NCBI RefSeq assembly: GCF_963662255.1
Contig: NC_085050.1
Location: forward strand, 17,669,662 to 17,733,661
DNA: 64,000 nt
Reading direction: 5' to 3'
Origin: Cinclus cinclus
Lineage: Eukaryota > Chordata > Aves > Passeriformes > Cinclidae
The notes beneath the pieces were generated by a model. The model did no database searches. It saw only the letters and a program-made list of their open reading frames with translations, and had not been told where the DNA came from. Positions 13,268-25,850 of the stretch are shown here, piece after piece. How positions within the stretch are numbered: position 1 is the first letter of the stretch; the number at the start of each line of letters is the position of its first letter. A program made the translations under genes and the position numbers.

Positions 13268-13372
13268 TCAACAGTGGGAGAAACTGAGGGGGACTCCCAG
13301 ACCTGTGCACCTAATGCCCAAGTGGCCCAGGAGGTGAAGTAGAATCCCCCACTCTTGGCTCCTTGCTGAGTT
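13268..13372 (+). mobile_element. MIR-like SINE fragment (weak)
   Basis: The order 'agaaactgaggg', then 'tgcccaagtggcccaggagg', then 'agaatccccc' and 'cttggctcc' follows the MIR core and 3' region (gaaactgagg, then ttgcccaaggtca, then gaaccca, then tctgactcc). Divergence is high and the consensus cacagcta segment is poorly matched. MIR elements predate amniotes, so worn copies are expected in birds. It could be coincidence. Confidence 0.45.
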
Positions 13373-15417
13373 AGTATCTTTCTGGATGGAGTTTACAGTC
13401 ACCTTGTCTCTCTAAACACCATGCCCACATACTGTGCAGTGCATATGGCCAAGACCAAGCCACACACAGCGTGGAAGTGTGCAACACCTTTCTGCCTACC
13501 AATGCAAAGCACAGCGCTGTCTGAGGGTTTCTAAGGGAAAACAAACTCCATCTCAGCCAGACCCAATACAGAACCTCCTAAGTACTCAGAGCTCCACGGA
13601 TCCCACTTTCCTCCCAGCCCCTTCTACAAAAGATTCCAAAAGACTCATTCCCAAACTTAAAACCTATCTTGGAAAGAAAGTGTCAGTGAAAAAGGAGACC
13701 TGATTCATTCCCCTTCAGTGAAACTTGGGCTCATGAAATCCCCTGATCACTTCTAGCAGTACAGATCAGACTATTACCCCCAGTAGAGGTTTTGGTTGCT
13801 GAAGGCAGCTCCTGCTCCTGATGCAGGCAGCTCCCTGCACCCTGCTGCAGCTGCAGAACTACAGCACCTGGCAAGCTGATAGTGTGGCAGCTTAGATGTA
13901 CCTATTCTCATATGTATTGCTTCACGTGCCACCTAAATTGATTACCTGTTGACAAGCTAAAAATAAAGTTGCCATTAGAGCACCACACTGTGTAACATTC
14001 CACAGGCTGAAGCAGAGCTGTATTTTCCCTACCTTAACCTAAGTGTCCTTCGCGTAGAGGAGCTTGCTTTGTCTGCTGACCACTCAAGGAGGAGCTTCTT
14101 TCTCTGTCTTGCCTATCTTGCAACTTTTAAGCTCCTGCCTGAAAGAATTACTCATTTCTTAGTGCCAGACTGTCATCTCTTTGAAAGCAGAGCCACGAGA
14201 TCTTAACAGACTGGATGTACATGGCGGTTAAATTTATTAGTTAAGAAAAACAGCAAATGACAAGTGAATAAAGCACTCTTTGGGACATTTGGACTACAGA
14301 TTTTGTATAAATCAATAGGAAGTGCTATAAAATGTCAGAAAATACCAAATGGGGAGAAAGGAATCAATAGATACCTTCTGGATTAAATGATGAATATTCT
14401 TTACCAACAAAAATAAATTAAACTACAAAACTCCCTATGCTAAAGCATTATCCTCTTATTTGAAACCCCAAAGGAAGGTAATTCAGGGTTAAGGCTGAAA
14501 ACTCTCTCCTTAAACAGCACCACTGAGGAAGAGTGGGACAAAAAGAAGGAGCAGGAAGAGGACAAAATTGCTTTGACACAAGTTGAAAATTAAATATGAA
14601 CTCAAACATGTTCCTCTTCATCCTGAATTCAGTTCCTTTTACTGGACTTGAGTTACAAAGACAGTGGCCATCTGATTATAATGTGTCTGCACTATTCTCT
14701 GACTCTGATTTCAATACCTGATTTCTGATGTCAATACAGTATTATAGTCCTGAACAGTTTAATAAGTTTATAGATGTTTTGTCTTTGGGGTTCTGGATCC
14801 CACCTTCTGCAGCAGGCTCTGGACTCCAGCTGCTATAGCATCCTAGGCCAGGCACCCAGTGGAAACCCTGCTGTACAGCGAGGATAGTAAAGAGAAAACA
14901 GAAGACATGGGCTCACACTCCGTTTTTTTTACAGCTGTGGGTCTCCCCTCAACACAGGATATCACTTCATCAAGGTACATATTTCTGCTTCTAACAGGCC
15001 CCTGGTTTACAAAAGCCCCCGTGTCACATACTGTGTCACACACAAATCACAACCTGCCATAAATTAATGCTTTAACTTTTTCTTTTAATAGTGAATTAAA
15101 ATGCATGCAGAAAAAAACTGGTATTACATATAATGGAAATACACTTGTATCTTCCAGACTCCTGCTGAAGACTGTATATTCCTACATACTCCCCACTCCA
15201 CTTTGCAGAAGTAGGTCAAAGAAGGTCAATGAAAATAGAACATGTAAAATCCCTCCTATGAAAATTGACAGAAAAGGTTGTTTTTTTCTTTTTAGTTTCA
15301 GGAAGAAAAATTATTAGCACTGGACATGATGCAATTTTCTAAAGAAGGGAATGGTAAAAAGGAGCAAGTCCATTCTTTCTGATTCTCAAAAGAAGACAAG
15401 GACATACATCAAAAGCC
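13373..15417. other. Non-coding stretch, nothing recognised
   Basis: No repeat or gene was recognised. The frames at 13434-13703 (+, 89 codons) and 14843-15062 (opposed pair of 66-67 codons) are featureless. Confidence 0.55.
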
Positions 15418-15535
15418 AAAGGTGGCAGATTCAAATAAGCAAAACCAAACGGGTTGGGTTTTTTTTTCAGAAATACGTAATTAGAGAGTGGAACTCCATG
15501 CTGAAAGAAGTGCCTGAGGAAAGAATGTATCGACT
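15418..15535 (+). mobile_element. CR1-type LINE fragment
   Basis: The run 'aaggtggcagattcaaa', a T-rich piece ending 'cgtaattaga', then 'gtggaactcc' and 'gaagtgcctgagg' matches, in order, the region of amniote CR1/L3-like elements just downstream of the reverse transcriptase, whose usual wording is near aggtggcagattcaaa, cataattaaa, tggaactcattgcc and gatgtggtgg. It is old and heavily substituted. The left boundary could extend to about 15350. The 122-codon frame across it is not the element's protein frame. Confidence 0.65.
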
Positions 15536-17094
15536 TTCTACAAGTGTTAGTGCAACTGTAATAGTAAGCCATTCAAACTTAACACAGACACCACAAACAA
15601 ATGTATGTTCTTCACAGTATATGCCAACCTGGAAAGCTGGAGGTTCACATCATGAGCAATGCAGGATGACATGTCTGACTGCCCTTATGATCACCCAACA
15701 CTTCTCCATTCTTGGCTGAAAACAGCTGGTGCTGGTCACTTTTAAGAGCCCAGGCTCCATCTACTCTAGGTGCACTAGAGGGCTGAAGAGATGTTAAAAT
15801 TCCCACGGCCTTACAGATCAACACTGAATCCTGCTGCTTTACCTGGGTAGGCAGCTGCTGTTCTTGATACAGGCTATACTGGAGGTGTCTGGTCAGAGTG
15901 TTCTCAGGGTTGCCAACTGTTACAGCTTTATTGCATTTATAATCCTCAGTGCAAAGAGAACAAAAGGTAAACATCAGAAATCAATCTTATTTCTCTGTAT
16001 CCTTCTCACCTAAACACCTATTCATTATCTGCCATTTAAATCTTTCCAACCTGCAAACAAGACAGGTCCCAAAATCTCAGGTATGGCCAAAAGAAACTGA
16101 ACGACTTCACGCAATTGCTTTCAAGCTCATGATCCTGCTCTGGCAAGACTTGAAGGACTCTTAGGAACAGCAGAGCTAATGTGATCAACTCTCCCATTCC
16201 AGGGAGCAGAAGGCAATGTTTTCAATTTGTGAAGAGAGGAACCCTTCATCATCTGAGGGGAACAGGAATATGGGCCATCTATCACAATGCAGTGAGCTTT
16301 GGGAGATCTGCCTTCCTTTGCCTGGGCAGATGGATCAAGCCAAAGATGCTGCCTCATTTCTCAGTAAACCAGAACCAGTAGAGAGAATACAAAAGAGGAT
16401 GCTGGCACATATTGCTGCAACAAGAACACTTATCAGCATTTCTCATAGAACTCCAGCAAAGCAGATTTGTCATCAAGATTTAAGAGAGGCTGACCAGATG
16501 CAGGAGCACTCCACTCCCCATTCCTGCCATCCTAGCACAGCCAGATTCCAGCTAATGCAGCAAAATGACCTTAATTTCACTCTGCCCTTTCCTGACCTTT
16601 CTAAGGAGATCTCTTCTGCCACTGAAAGAATTCCTGGACAATGCTAATACTTCCCACTGCATGGGGTTTTCGCATCAAGACTTTGGTAGTGGAGGGGCAA
16701 CAGGTGTGGTTGCTGTGAAAAGCAGCCAGAAGCTTCCCCATGTCTGACAGAGCTAATGGCAGCTGGCTCCAGGATGGACCCATTGCTGGCCAGAGCCAAG
16801 CCCATGAGCAACGGTGGTGCCACCTTGGGGATAACATGGTTAAGAAGGGGGAAAAAACTGCTGTGCAACTGAAGCCTAAGCTTTTTATCCATGTTTCATA
16901 TATTTGTAGCTTTGTAGATTTCTAATACATGGTGATAACTGACAGTACTTTTCCTATCCCTTTTTCCCTACATTTCAGAACAACAAGCTAACCTTCAATA
17001 ACACATATTAGGCTACATTCCTGAAATATTATTTAGTCTTGCCTCTTTAGCCAAGGACATCTTATTTTCTTTTACCACGTATCCTAAGCATAAT
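15536..17094. other. Non-coding stretch with overlapping chance frames
   Basis: Open frames on both strands overlap (15645-15974 -, 16216-16647 + of 143 codons, 16601-16892 -). None has a domain, and their coexistence argues against selection on either strand. No repeat was recognised. Confidence 0.5.
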
Positions 17095-17373
17095 AAATAT
17101 GGGGCTAGAAACTCAGGGGGAGAGCATCCAAATGGGGCAGAACCAAAAGGGGGGGATATTACTTAACTAACTGCTCTTCTAATTGGACACTATTGTCAAA
17201 TATGCTAATTTGCTAAACTTTTAAAAGAGTAGAAGTCCTGTATCATGTGTGCATTTTGCCATATTTGCACCAGGAGACTGCCAATTAAAAACCTGATTTT
17301 ACCTTACCTTACCTCCTGTATTAATATTGTGTCAAAAGTATCTTGTTTTGTTTCTGGATTTTGAAAGGCAACA
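17095..17373 (+). mobile_element. Endogenous retrovirus 3' end: purine tract plus short LTR
   Basis: A purine-rich tract (17145-17156, A4G7A) is followed by a roughly 217-bp segment laid out like a retroviral LTR. It has an AT-rich U3, a TATA-like TTTTAAAAG at 17219-17227, a polyadenylation signal ATTAAA at 17284-17289, a tandem accttaccttacc, and a terminus 'gattttgaaaggcaaca'. I know this wording from avian ERV LTRs. The 60 bp before the purine tract would be the last internal sequence. No gag, pol or env coding sequence remains. The exact termini and the ERV class are uncertain. Confidence 0.65.
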
Positions 17374-17394
17374 CAACCAGAAGAATCTATGGGA

Positions 17395-18040
17395 GGAACA
17401 GCCCTGCAGACAGCCAGGTGAGTGAAGGAAGAGGGCAGGGAGGCACTGAAGGGCACCAGAGCAGAGATCCCCCTGCAGCCCCTGGTCCAGACCACTGTGA
17501 GGCAGGATGTACCCCTGCAGCCCACGGAGTTCCACAGTGGAGCAGAGATCCACCTGCTACCCATGGAGGACCCCATGCCCGAGAAGGTGGATGAACTGTA
17601 AAGAGTCTGTGATCCAGTGAAAATCCCACGATGGAGAAGGCTCCTGGCAGGATCTGGAAACAGCAGAAAAGTTCACACTGGAGCAAGTTTGCTGGTAGGA
17701 ATTGTTACTGCTTGGCAATCCATGCAGGAGAAGCCTGTTCCTGAAGGACTGCATCCTGTGGAAGGAACCCACATTGGAGCAGTTAGTGTGAACTTGAAGA
17801 GGGTCATGAAGGACTGTTTCTCATGGGAGGGAACCCATGCTGGAGCAGGGGAAGAGCAAGAAAAGGAGGAAGTAGCAGAGATGAAGTGTAATGAACTGAC
17901 CCCAACCCCCTTCATATCCATCCCATCTCCCTGTGACTCTGAGAGGAGGAGGGTTATATTTCCTCTTCCCATTCCATTTGAGGAGGGGGGGTGATGGAGG
18001 AGCTTGGTAGGCACCTGGCACCCAGTCAACCCCCCAAGAC
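17395..18040 (+). mobile_element. Avian LTR-class element, internally deleted
   Basis: A GC-rich segment built from imperfect ~65-bp units with the phrase 'gaaggactg', a 'ggaacccaca/t' piece, then 'tggagcag' (units at about 17743 and 17808, older partial ones upstream). It is followed by 'aatgaactgaccccaaccc', and ends with 'gaggagggggggtgatgg', 'gcttggtaggcacctggca' and 'cagtcaacccccc'. This order is that of a widespread avian LTR family. From memory the family has several hundred bases between the 'gaggagga' block (about 17943) and 'ttatatttcctc' (17953), which are missing here. Several overlapping open frames in it are spurious. ERVL-like assignment is a guess. Confidence 0.75.
17743..17845 (+). 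repeat. Imperfect ~65-bp tandem units inside the LTR element
   Basis: Two consecutive units start with 'gaaggactg' at 17743 and 17808 and reach 'tggagcag' at 17774 and 17839, both at a 65-base offset. A diverged copy of the end motif ('actggagca') lies at about 17677. The array belongs to the element and is not an independent satellite. Confidence 0.8.
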
Positions 18041-21000
18041 TACAGCTGCCTTCACTTGCTCTGTTAATCCCTTGTGACACTATTCCAGTGCTGGACATAT
18101 ACTAGCCCAAATTCTTTGCTGAAGCCTCCTTATTCCTCCTAAAGCACCTACAGGGAGACTTTTGCAGATGATCCCTGAGCAGCTCGAATAAGAAACCTGT
18201 TTTGCTCAAGCCCTACCTGTTGTTTGTTAATGTAATAAGCCTTCTCAGTGGAAGCTGAACTGAAAGCACGCCAGCTCACTGGTGCTGCTTGCTATTTCAG
18301 GCAGTGTCATGAGCCATACAGTCTGCTGGTATTTGTGCTTCAGTTTCACTGCATGACTCCAGCCACTCAGGATCTTTATGGAAGTAATACATTCCAACCT
18401 AATCTACAACGAAATTAATGTCAGAAGTAAGACAGTGCCCAAGTGATCAATAAGTGGATTTTTCCCTATAGAAATATTAGAAGCAACTCACATCAATAAG
18501 CCTCAAATTTATGGGGCAATTCAGCTCTTCCATTTACAGCTTGAATAACTGGCCTTTGTATAAGATATTACATTACTAAATAACGTGTGCTAAAAGGAGC
18601 TTCTCTGGTGCAGTCTCTGCCCTGCAGCAGCCACAGATTTCAGGGGCCATCAGCAGCTGTCGTGAGGGACTTGAAATGTCCACGTCAACCATGACCCTTT
18701 CAAAATCAGCACAAAATTATTTCTAAATGCATTATAGGCAACTAAATGCATTATACTCAGACTGACTTCTGGACTTAAACAAAGAGTGTTGATACTGGGA
18801 CCTTTGAAAGACAAAGGAATGACACTTGATCTTACAACCATCTATATGGTCATCTTTAAAATGATGTATCAGAGACAATATCCTCTTGAATATTCTTTTT
18901 CTTATCAAGAGAGTCATATAAAACTAATCAACAAGAAGAACGGCATCTATGAGAGAAGAACAATCCTTCACTAGAAGCACTAACAGGACTCCACAATTTT
19001 TAATTTTTATGATCGATTTTGTACAAATTAGAAGACCTGATACAAGACCTGAGTGCAAGGATCTGCTTGGCTAAAAGTAAGAAAGTACCTAAAAACCCTT
19101 CTGAGAATTTTTTCCCCATGATATAATTTTAGGTCATACAGTTACTGAAAAGAAAGAAAATAAGCTGAAAATGCAATGGCGAGACATTCATTAAAAACCC
19201 CCAACCCCCCACCCAAATAAACAAACCCCCGCACACACCTCTCTAAACTCTTCTTATGAAGTCCCTGTTCCCTCTTGCAAACCTAACAAGCATGCTGCTG
19301 AGATTTAACAAGTAAATAATTATTGACTGTGGTGAAGAGCAGCACAGCTTGGTGTGCTTGGTGCTCAGTGGAAGCCCACTAGGCTGACACTCCAGGGACA
19401 ACAAGCAAACTCAAGCCTTCCAAAGGAGGACAACAAGTCCCTACAACAAGCCCCTCCTCAACCAACCTGCAACTGCCATGGGAAGCATGGGGAAAATGGC
19501 TGGGAGTTTTCAGAGAAATGGTTTTCAATCTGTAAGAGATTTATTTTCCTGAGGGCAAATAACAATTTAGTATCACTAGCCAAATATTCCAGCTTTATTT
19601 TAATCAGATCCACCGATTTTGCTTCATTCTCTGGAGTAGGTTCACCATTTTCTGCTACATCTCTCTGGAGATCATAAACTTCATGGGAATCACAGTACAG
19701 CTATTTTCTCTTTTCCCCAAATCGTTGGCTGAGCTTAAGACTCCTCTTAAATTCTTTGAAAATTATTTTTCAAAATAATAGTAACTAAGGAAGGTGTTTG
19801 ATTCCAACACAACTGCTGTCTGCTTAGGAAACTTGAGGAGCTCAGTAAGGTCACCAGTGGCTATTTTTCATTTCCCATTTATAAAAGGGCAACAACTGCT
19901 GTGCCATGCTCAAGGCAGAGCTTTGTCTTTCACACATTTTATCCTTCTCTCTCATTTAATATGCTGTTTTCATTTAGGCATTATAATAAAGAATAAATAT
20001 AATATTATAAAATAATAATATTATAATACATTATATAAATATAATAAAAAGCAGGGAGTCCTGCAAACTAATAATCTTCAGTTTCTCCACCTGATCAATG
20101 CTGATGTGGACCTTCCAAGTGTCTTCAGATTAATTTCTCACACACATTCATGGATACTTGAGCAACAAACACCCTGATCTGTTCTTGATAATAGAAGATT
20201 AGTAACACTAACAACACACAGAACAGACAAAGGAAGAATGGTAGAAAACTTTCAAGTCATAGATTGCATCAAATCTTGAGGCAGGTTTCCTAGTGACAGG
20301 TGCAAGCTCCTGCAGCCTTTGTGTACGGCTGTAGGAGACACACTCACTTTGTGAAAAGGAAAGAGAACAAAGAACAAATTCATTGTCATTTTCCTCTCAT
20401 GTCCTCTTTAGAGAGGAACTGGAATGAAATTTGCCTGCCTTTCTTTCTGAAGTAGGACTCCGTGCAAGCACTGCCAGTACATCTCCATGTGACATCAGCC
20501 CTCAATGCGATGACTATTGTGGAAGTGTCATGGTCTGTCAGGAATTTGGCCGCAATTGAAAATTACTCCTTTTTTACTTGAGGATGCAAATGCTCCAAAA
20601 AACAAATGAAAAGGGAACCCTGACTTGTCCCTTTTCCCTCCAAAGGGATATTGGGAAAAAACAATGCAAGAACTCTGACTGGTCTCTGTGGTTTCTTTGC
20701 CTCCCTTTTCACAGTAACACATGCAAAAAGAAGTAGCCATAACAGTAGTCACATAAAGCATTCCTTGGCTCACCATGAATGTGTTTGGAGTCTTCTAACT
20801 TTAGCATGCCCTAACCTTAAATTGTAGTGCTATTAAGAACTATTATAGAAGACAAGTTTTAAAATGACAGTTTTAATGATAGAAGGACAGACTAACAATC
20901 CCCATGTCAAGAAAGTTACCAGGATCATCCCAAATGACAGAGGATAAAAATTCTGAAGTCAAAATGGTAAGACACATGGATTTGAATGAGATTGCTTTGA

Positions 21001-21172
21001 TTTCTTAATTTGCCTAAATCAGATATGCTGCTGCTTTACAGTCAGAGTGAACCACTAAGGTGCTTGCCACCCTGTCTTCCTCTGTAGCTATCAGGTCTCC
21101 TCTTTCATCCTTGCAAGTGGATGACACGAAAGCAAACTGTCTTTGCCTGGATTTGTTATAAAGCAATATTGT
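18041..21172. other. Non-coding stretch with an AT-rich patch
   Basis: No gene was recognised. Positions 19190-19235 are C/A-rich low-complexity sequence. Positions 19981-20050 are almost pure A+T. A short CR1-tail-like phrase near 18395-18410 is too small to call. Confidence 0.5.
19981..20050. repeat. AT-rich low-complexity sequence with internal inverted repeat
   Basis: Seventy bases with almost no G or C, made of TAATA/ATTATA words. The segments TATAATATTAT and ATAATATTATA around 19998-20034 are mutually complementary and could fold or unwind easily. Confidence 0.85.
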
Positions 21173-21173
21173 G

Positions 21174-21207
<34 letters not shown>

Positions 21208-21208
21208 C
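21173..21208. repeat. (CA)n-(TA)n compound microsatellite
   Basis: About ten CA units pass directly into about seven TA units. The alternating purine-pyrimidine run is a typical length-polymorphic locus and could adopt Z-form. Confidence 0.95.
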
Positions 21209-21703
21209 ACAGATAAAATATATGCTTATATATTTAAGTTCTTTCTAATGGGCTTGTGCATCTTCTGCAGATGTTTATCACCCTGTGTAGCTTCAGGAGT
21301 GCTGGGAATCATCAGAACAAGGTAAGCACATCTCAGCTATGGGGTACCAGTGTCTTTAGCAAGGCTTCTTCAATTTTTTGTCACAGAAGAGGCAGCACTG
21401 GTCAATCTAGACAGTAAACCAGGTAAACAGGCTGGCAAAGGTGAAAAGTATTTTTCATCACCAGTGCAAAATGGAGAATGCGTGCAGAGTGCGGAGGGAG
21501 AAGGGAGGATGAAACCTTGTCACAGCTCCCTCTTCACACAGCAAAAGGCAGATGCATTTCAGATGGAAGAAAGACTCCTATTGTTTATTCTACATACTCC
21601 AGCAACCCTCAAACCTATGACTTTAATTCCTTAGGGCATCAGTACATCATCATCTGCCTTGTTCTCCTTCATCTATGTGAATCGGAGCAGATAGACACTT
21701 CTG

Positions 21704-21718
21704 AAAAAAAAAAAAAAA
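21704..21718 (+). repeat. Poly(A) run, 15 bases
   Basis: Fifteen adenines with no retrotransposon signature upstream and no evident target-site duplication. Treated as a simple repeat. Confidence 0.9.
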
Positions 21719-22904
21719 CAAACCAGGGATACTTATCAATTCCTCACTTTTATGTACTCTGATTTCTTTCTTTATTTGAAATACACTGTTTTGTTTTGTC
21801 TGAGTGAAGTCAACGTGTCCTTACCTTCTAGGCCTTTTCATTTTGTCCTCTTTTTTTGGTACCTTTTCCTGCAAAGGCAGAAGACTCACAGCTCAGAGCA
21901 CACATACATGCATACTGACAGCAAAGTGGCCTCATTGAGCTGGGCAGCACTTTCTGATGCTGCTCCAGGAAAAGCATGTCAGCTGTACCTGCGCTTTTGG
22001 CACAATGACAGTATCACACACAACCAGCCACTTCCTATGGCCTTACTGCAAACATCCTTTACTCAGCAGTAACTAATCCACAGAACCATTCACTGAAGTC
22101 CATTTTCTTTATGCTTTCTTTTACTTCTAGGTCCCTTTCAGCCTCCTCATACCCAGATACCCTCCCTCCCCCATCTTCTCCCCAAAAAATCTTAAAAGAA
22201 AACAGGTAAAAGAAGAAAACTAACACAAAACAAAGGTAGTTTTGATCTCCTTTCTAAAAATCATCAATTTATTTGTTTTGCCTGCATGCTTTCCTTCCAC
22301 CCCCTCCCAATCTGCCCTGCTCGTTTAAACTGAACACTTTTTAGCAGAGATTACTTATGAATTCCTATCACTGTGGAGAGTAATTCAGTAGGGTCATAAT
22401 TTGAGACATACTTTGTAGTTGCTGCAATTAGATGACACTTTGTCCACTGCAACTGTAAGAAGATAAGAAAGGCACAACTACAGTATCTGGGTGGAGAACG
22501 GATGAGAGAAAGGGATGGGTAGCATCTAGCTTTATAAATCCTTTGAAAGTATTTGGCCCACAGAAAATCCCTGGAATTATTCATTCATCACCTGATAAAT
22601 AACTAGGATTATAATAATTATGTGACTCTATCATAAAGTTATCCCTCGGCATTTAAGGGTCTCTAAAGAACCCTCAGGTGGCATCTGGGGAAGAAATACC
22701 TACAAAGAGAGCAGGTGTGCTGTGTTTGGGATTCACTGAACTGATCCAGCCTTGGTGGTAAGCTACTGTCCATTCTCAGCTTCTATCATAAGCCCCATAA
22801 ACAACATTCGAGAATGCTAAGGTGCCAACAGAGATACCCCACAAGTGGAATGGCTGTACAAAGAACTATGAGTAGAAGAATAGATGTTTTATGCTTGAAG
22901 AGCC
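21719..22904. other. Non-coding stretch, nothing recognised
   Basis: Unique sequence, pyrimidine-rich around 22100-22320. No gene or repeat family was recognised. Confidence 0.55.
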
Positions 22905-23240
22905 CTGCAGGTACTCACATTTGAGGACCTGGCTGAGCACAGGGCCCCTGAAAGCCCCAGCCCCAGTGCAGCTGTGCGCAGCGTTAGCAGCACGCGGGTT
23001 TGGTTTTGGGGTCAGGGCAATGCAGCAGGGACTGCGGCTGGCAGGGCACCCGGGCATCCCAGCCTAAGCAGCTTCGTGCAGCAGCAGTGACAGGGACCAG
23101 CAGCACGAGGGAGCAGATGAGGAGGGCAACTAACTGGTGGCATCTGCTTTGTGCAGGCTGGAGGACAGCAGAACAGGGGGACTCTGCTCTGGGGCTGCTC
23201 GGGTGCCTGGGACAGAATGACAGCAGAACGCCAGCCTGGG
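22905..23240 (-). other. GC-rich block with a candidate minus-strand exon
   Basis: Markedly richer in G+C than its flanks, with about ten CpGs. On the minus strand a pyrimidine tract ending 'gtcctccag' (acceptor at 23158) and a donor AT|GTGAGT (intron starts at 22918) bracket a 239-nt candidate exon, 22919-23157. The frame at 22984-23256 (-) crosses it: after a hydrophobic run (residues 42-60) it has five cysteines (63, 72, 80, 89, 90) and stops. No homologous protein was recognised, the only upstream Met is 41 residues away, and a long frame on + overlaps it. Probably chance or a lncRNA exon. Confidence 0.3.
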
Positions 23241-25850
23241 GAAGGATACTGCCCACACGGAATGACTTTCTACCAAGACTGACAATTCGGGGACTCTCCT
23301 TTTGTTCTCATTTACTTGCAAATAATGGTTTCCTTGTATGCCTACCAAACAATATTTACGCAGGACTGGATATATAGCTCTCATTAGAGCAAATGCTACT
23401 ACCTAAATAGGGCTATTTGTGACTCTGCACCTCGAGTTTCACTCATCCCTGGTTTGAAGTGCACTAAAAGCACATTATTACTGCTTAAGATGCAAACTAC
23501 TGTGCTGAAAAATATCACTTTTTACCTTCAGTGAAGGAAGTTAAAAATTAATGGTTAGTTGAAACTAAGGTGAACAGTAAACAGAAACTCCTTGTGACCA
23601 TGTGCAAGCTATTCCCAATCTGTAACGAGGTTATACTTACTACTTAGATTAATTACTCTTTTTCTTCTATCTTAATTTATTTTATGTTTTAGGAAACCAA
23701 CATGTCTACTTACCACTCTGTATGTGATAAAGAAACACAATAAAAGCAATTTCTCTCCTAACCCCCCACCAAAAAACATTCTCAGTAATGCATTTTTGAA
23801 TCCAGCATACCTTCTCCTAATGAGGTTTCAGTATGCCATAAATAACACTAATGAGACTTTGTCTTGCCCATGTAATATATTTCCTTAATATAGCTTTAGA
23901 TTTTCTTCTGTTGCATGGAAAACTAACAGTCATGGAAAGAAATGTCCTCCAACACCACATTAAAACTGAAAGTACGATTAAATATACATGAATTCAGTAA
24001 TTTAATTGCACTATTGTCAATTTTAAAAATTCAGAAGAAAAGTAATGGTTCAGTTTTTTCTATTGGTAAATAATAAAAGTGCTGAGGGAACTGGATAATA
24101 TTTAAGTAAATATTATTGTGACTATACATGAAACAAAGATACTTTTTATTGCCAGGTAAATTCTGCTCTAATGAAGATAGAGCTGAGTATTTACCTTTGC
24201 AACACCAGTCCTGCAAGTGTTATGCAGGTAGTCCCAGGTAAGAGACATAAGATTTGACTCCAGTTTCACAGAGCTCATAGTCTAAGTGCCAATTTCCAAC
24301 TTCAAAATGCAGATACTTTAAGTAACACCTGCAAAATTCAGTCTGCTAAACAGAGGTTTACACTGAAACAATCTTAGGTTGACAAACAGTCTGTATTTAT
24401 GCCATCTGGAGCTCCCGTCATTCCACAAGAGGACCAATATTGTCTGGGTGGATTTTTTTTCCTCTAAAAATAAGAGCTCATGGGTTTTTGCCCCTACAAA
24501 AAGACAAAATGTATTACTGCAGAAAAATCGAATTTTTATTTGGGGCAGTAAAATTTGAAGCCTATTCTCTTTTCAAATATAAACATGTCTGGCACCTGTT
24601 TTCCCTCAGAAAGCAATACAAGACTTGTGTAAAATTTCAGTGTGAAAGAACTGACACACCGAATTATAGACTGGGCATCTGAACAAAGTATTAAACCAGG
24701 ATGCAACTATATGGCTAAAAATTAGCAATAAAAATACTTCCATACTTTGTGAAGGGAAAGAGGTTCATGCAAACATGAGCCTATACATCTCATTTTACTA
24801 GCGCATAAGGCTTTAGAACAACTCTTTCATGAAGGAATACCTAAAGGAGGTATAAACAAATGGCAAATGGCATGAAAATCAAAGATTTATCAAGAGAAGT
24901 CTAAACCTAACTAATAGCTTCCTTTGGTGTGATTCATTTTCAAAACACCAAAATGACCTTATCTCTCTGGACTCCAGCAAAGTGATTTTTATGTATATGG
25001 GAAACCCTTAGATAAAACGGACAACATGAATTTAAGACAGTAACTGTAAGGGAAACAAGAAGCGAAAGGGAAGGGCAAGAAGAAGTATACATAGCTCAGG
25101 TAAGACCTTCTCAACCATGAATGTGCATTACAACAATTCTCTGGAAGCCCGAGCACAGCTTCAACTGCTGGCTCCTGAAAGAATACAAACTTCACTGGGC
25201 GCAGAAAAGCATTTTTAGGAAAATGCTAATATGCAGAAAATAAACATTTTCTCAAAGTAAGGGAATTCTCCGAGACTGAGACACACTTAACATGTGCTGA
25301 TCCTTCTTTTTTGTACGTGAGAGACTTTTTCCACTTTTTCCTAGCTAAATCTGTTGACTGAACAAAAGAATATTAATTCTTCACGCAAATGTTGACTCAC
25401 ATTTTTGGCTTTTCTCAGTTAACTGTAAGTTAAACAGCAAAAAACCAAATATTTTTGGAACACTGATGTGGTCCTATTTTGATGGGTATGCATAAAAGAC
25501 CACTGGAAGGTCTTGCTTTTGCACATTTCCTGAAAATTCAGAAAGTTTTGTGAAATCACAACAGAATGTTAGTACTTCAGGCTCTGAAAACAGCATGTTT
25601 CCTTCTGAACTTCTCTAGCACCTGAGCTCACATTACATAGTTTTGAACCAATAGCCTTGCCAGGTAAGTGGGTTTCTCCCATGTGTTTTTCTGAAGAAGG
25701 AAAATGACTCCTGACAAACCAGTTTCTCATGAATGCTCGCTCAAAATCATATTTTATTTCTACAGATATAGGCAAGAATCACGCTATTAGGAAAATCCCA
25801 CAAAATTACAAAACGTGGGTCAAAACAGAGCCTATATTTCTCAAAAGAAA
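23241..25850. other. Non-coding stretch, nothing recognised
   Basis: AT-rich unique sequence with no frame above 84 codons. No repeat family was recognised. The part at 23370-23560 has a few regulatory-looking words but nothing specific. Confidence 0.5.

Noticed and set aside
16216..16647. 143-codon frame as a possible gene
   Set aside because: No recognised domain, with overlapping frames on both strands nearby.
18370..18415. CR1 tail stub
   Set aside because: Shares only 'ggatcttta' and 'attccaaccta' with the CR1 end. Too short and the terminal octamers are missing.
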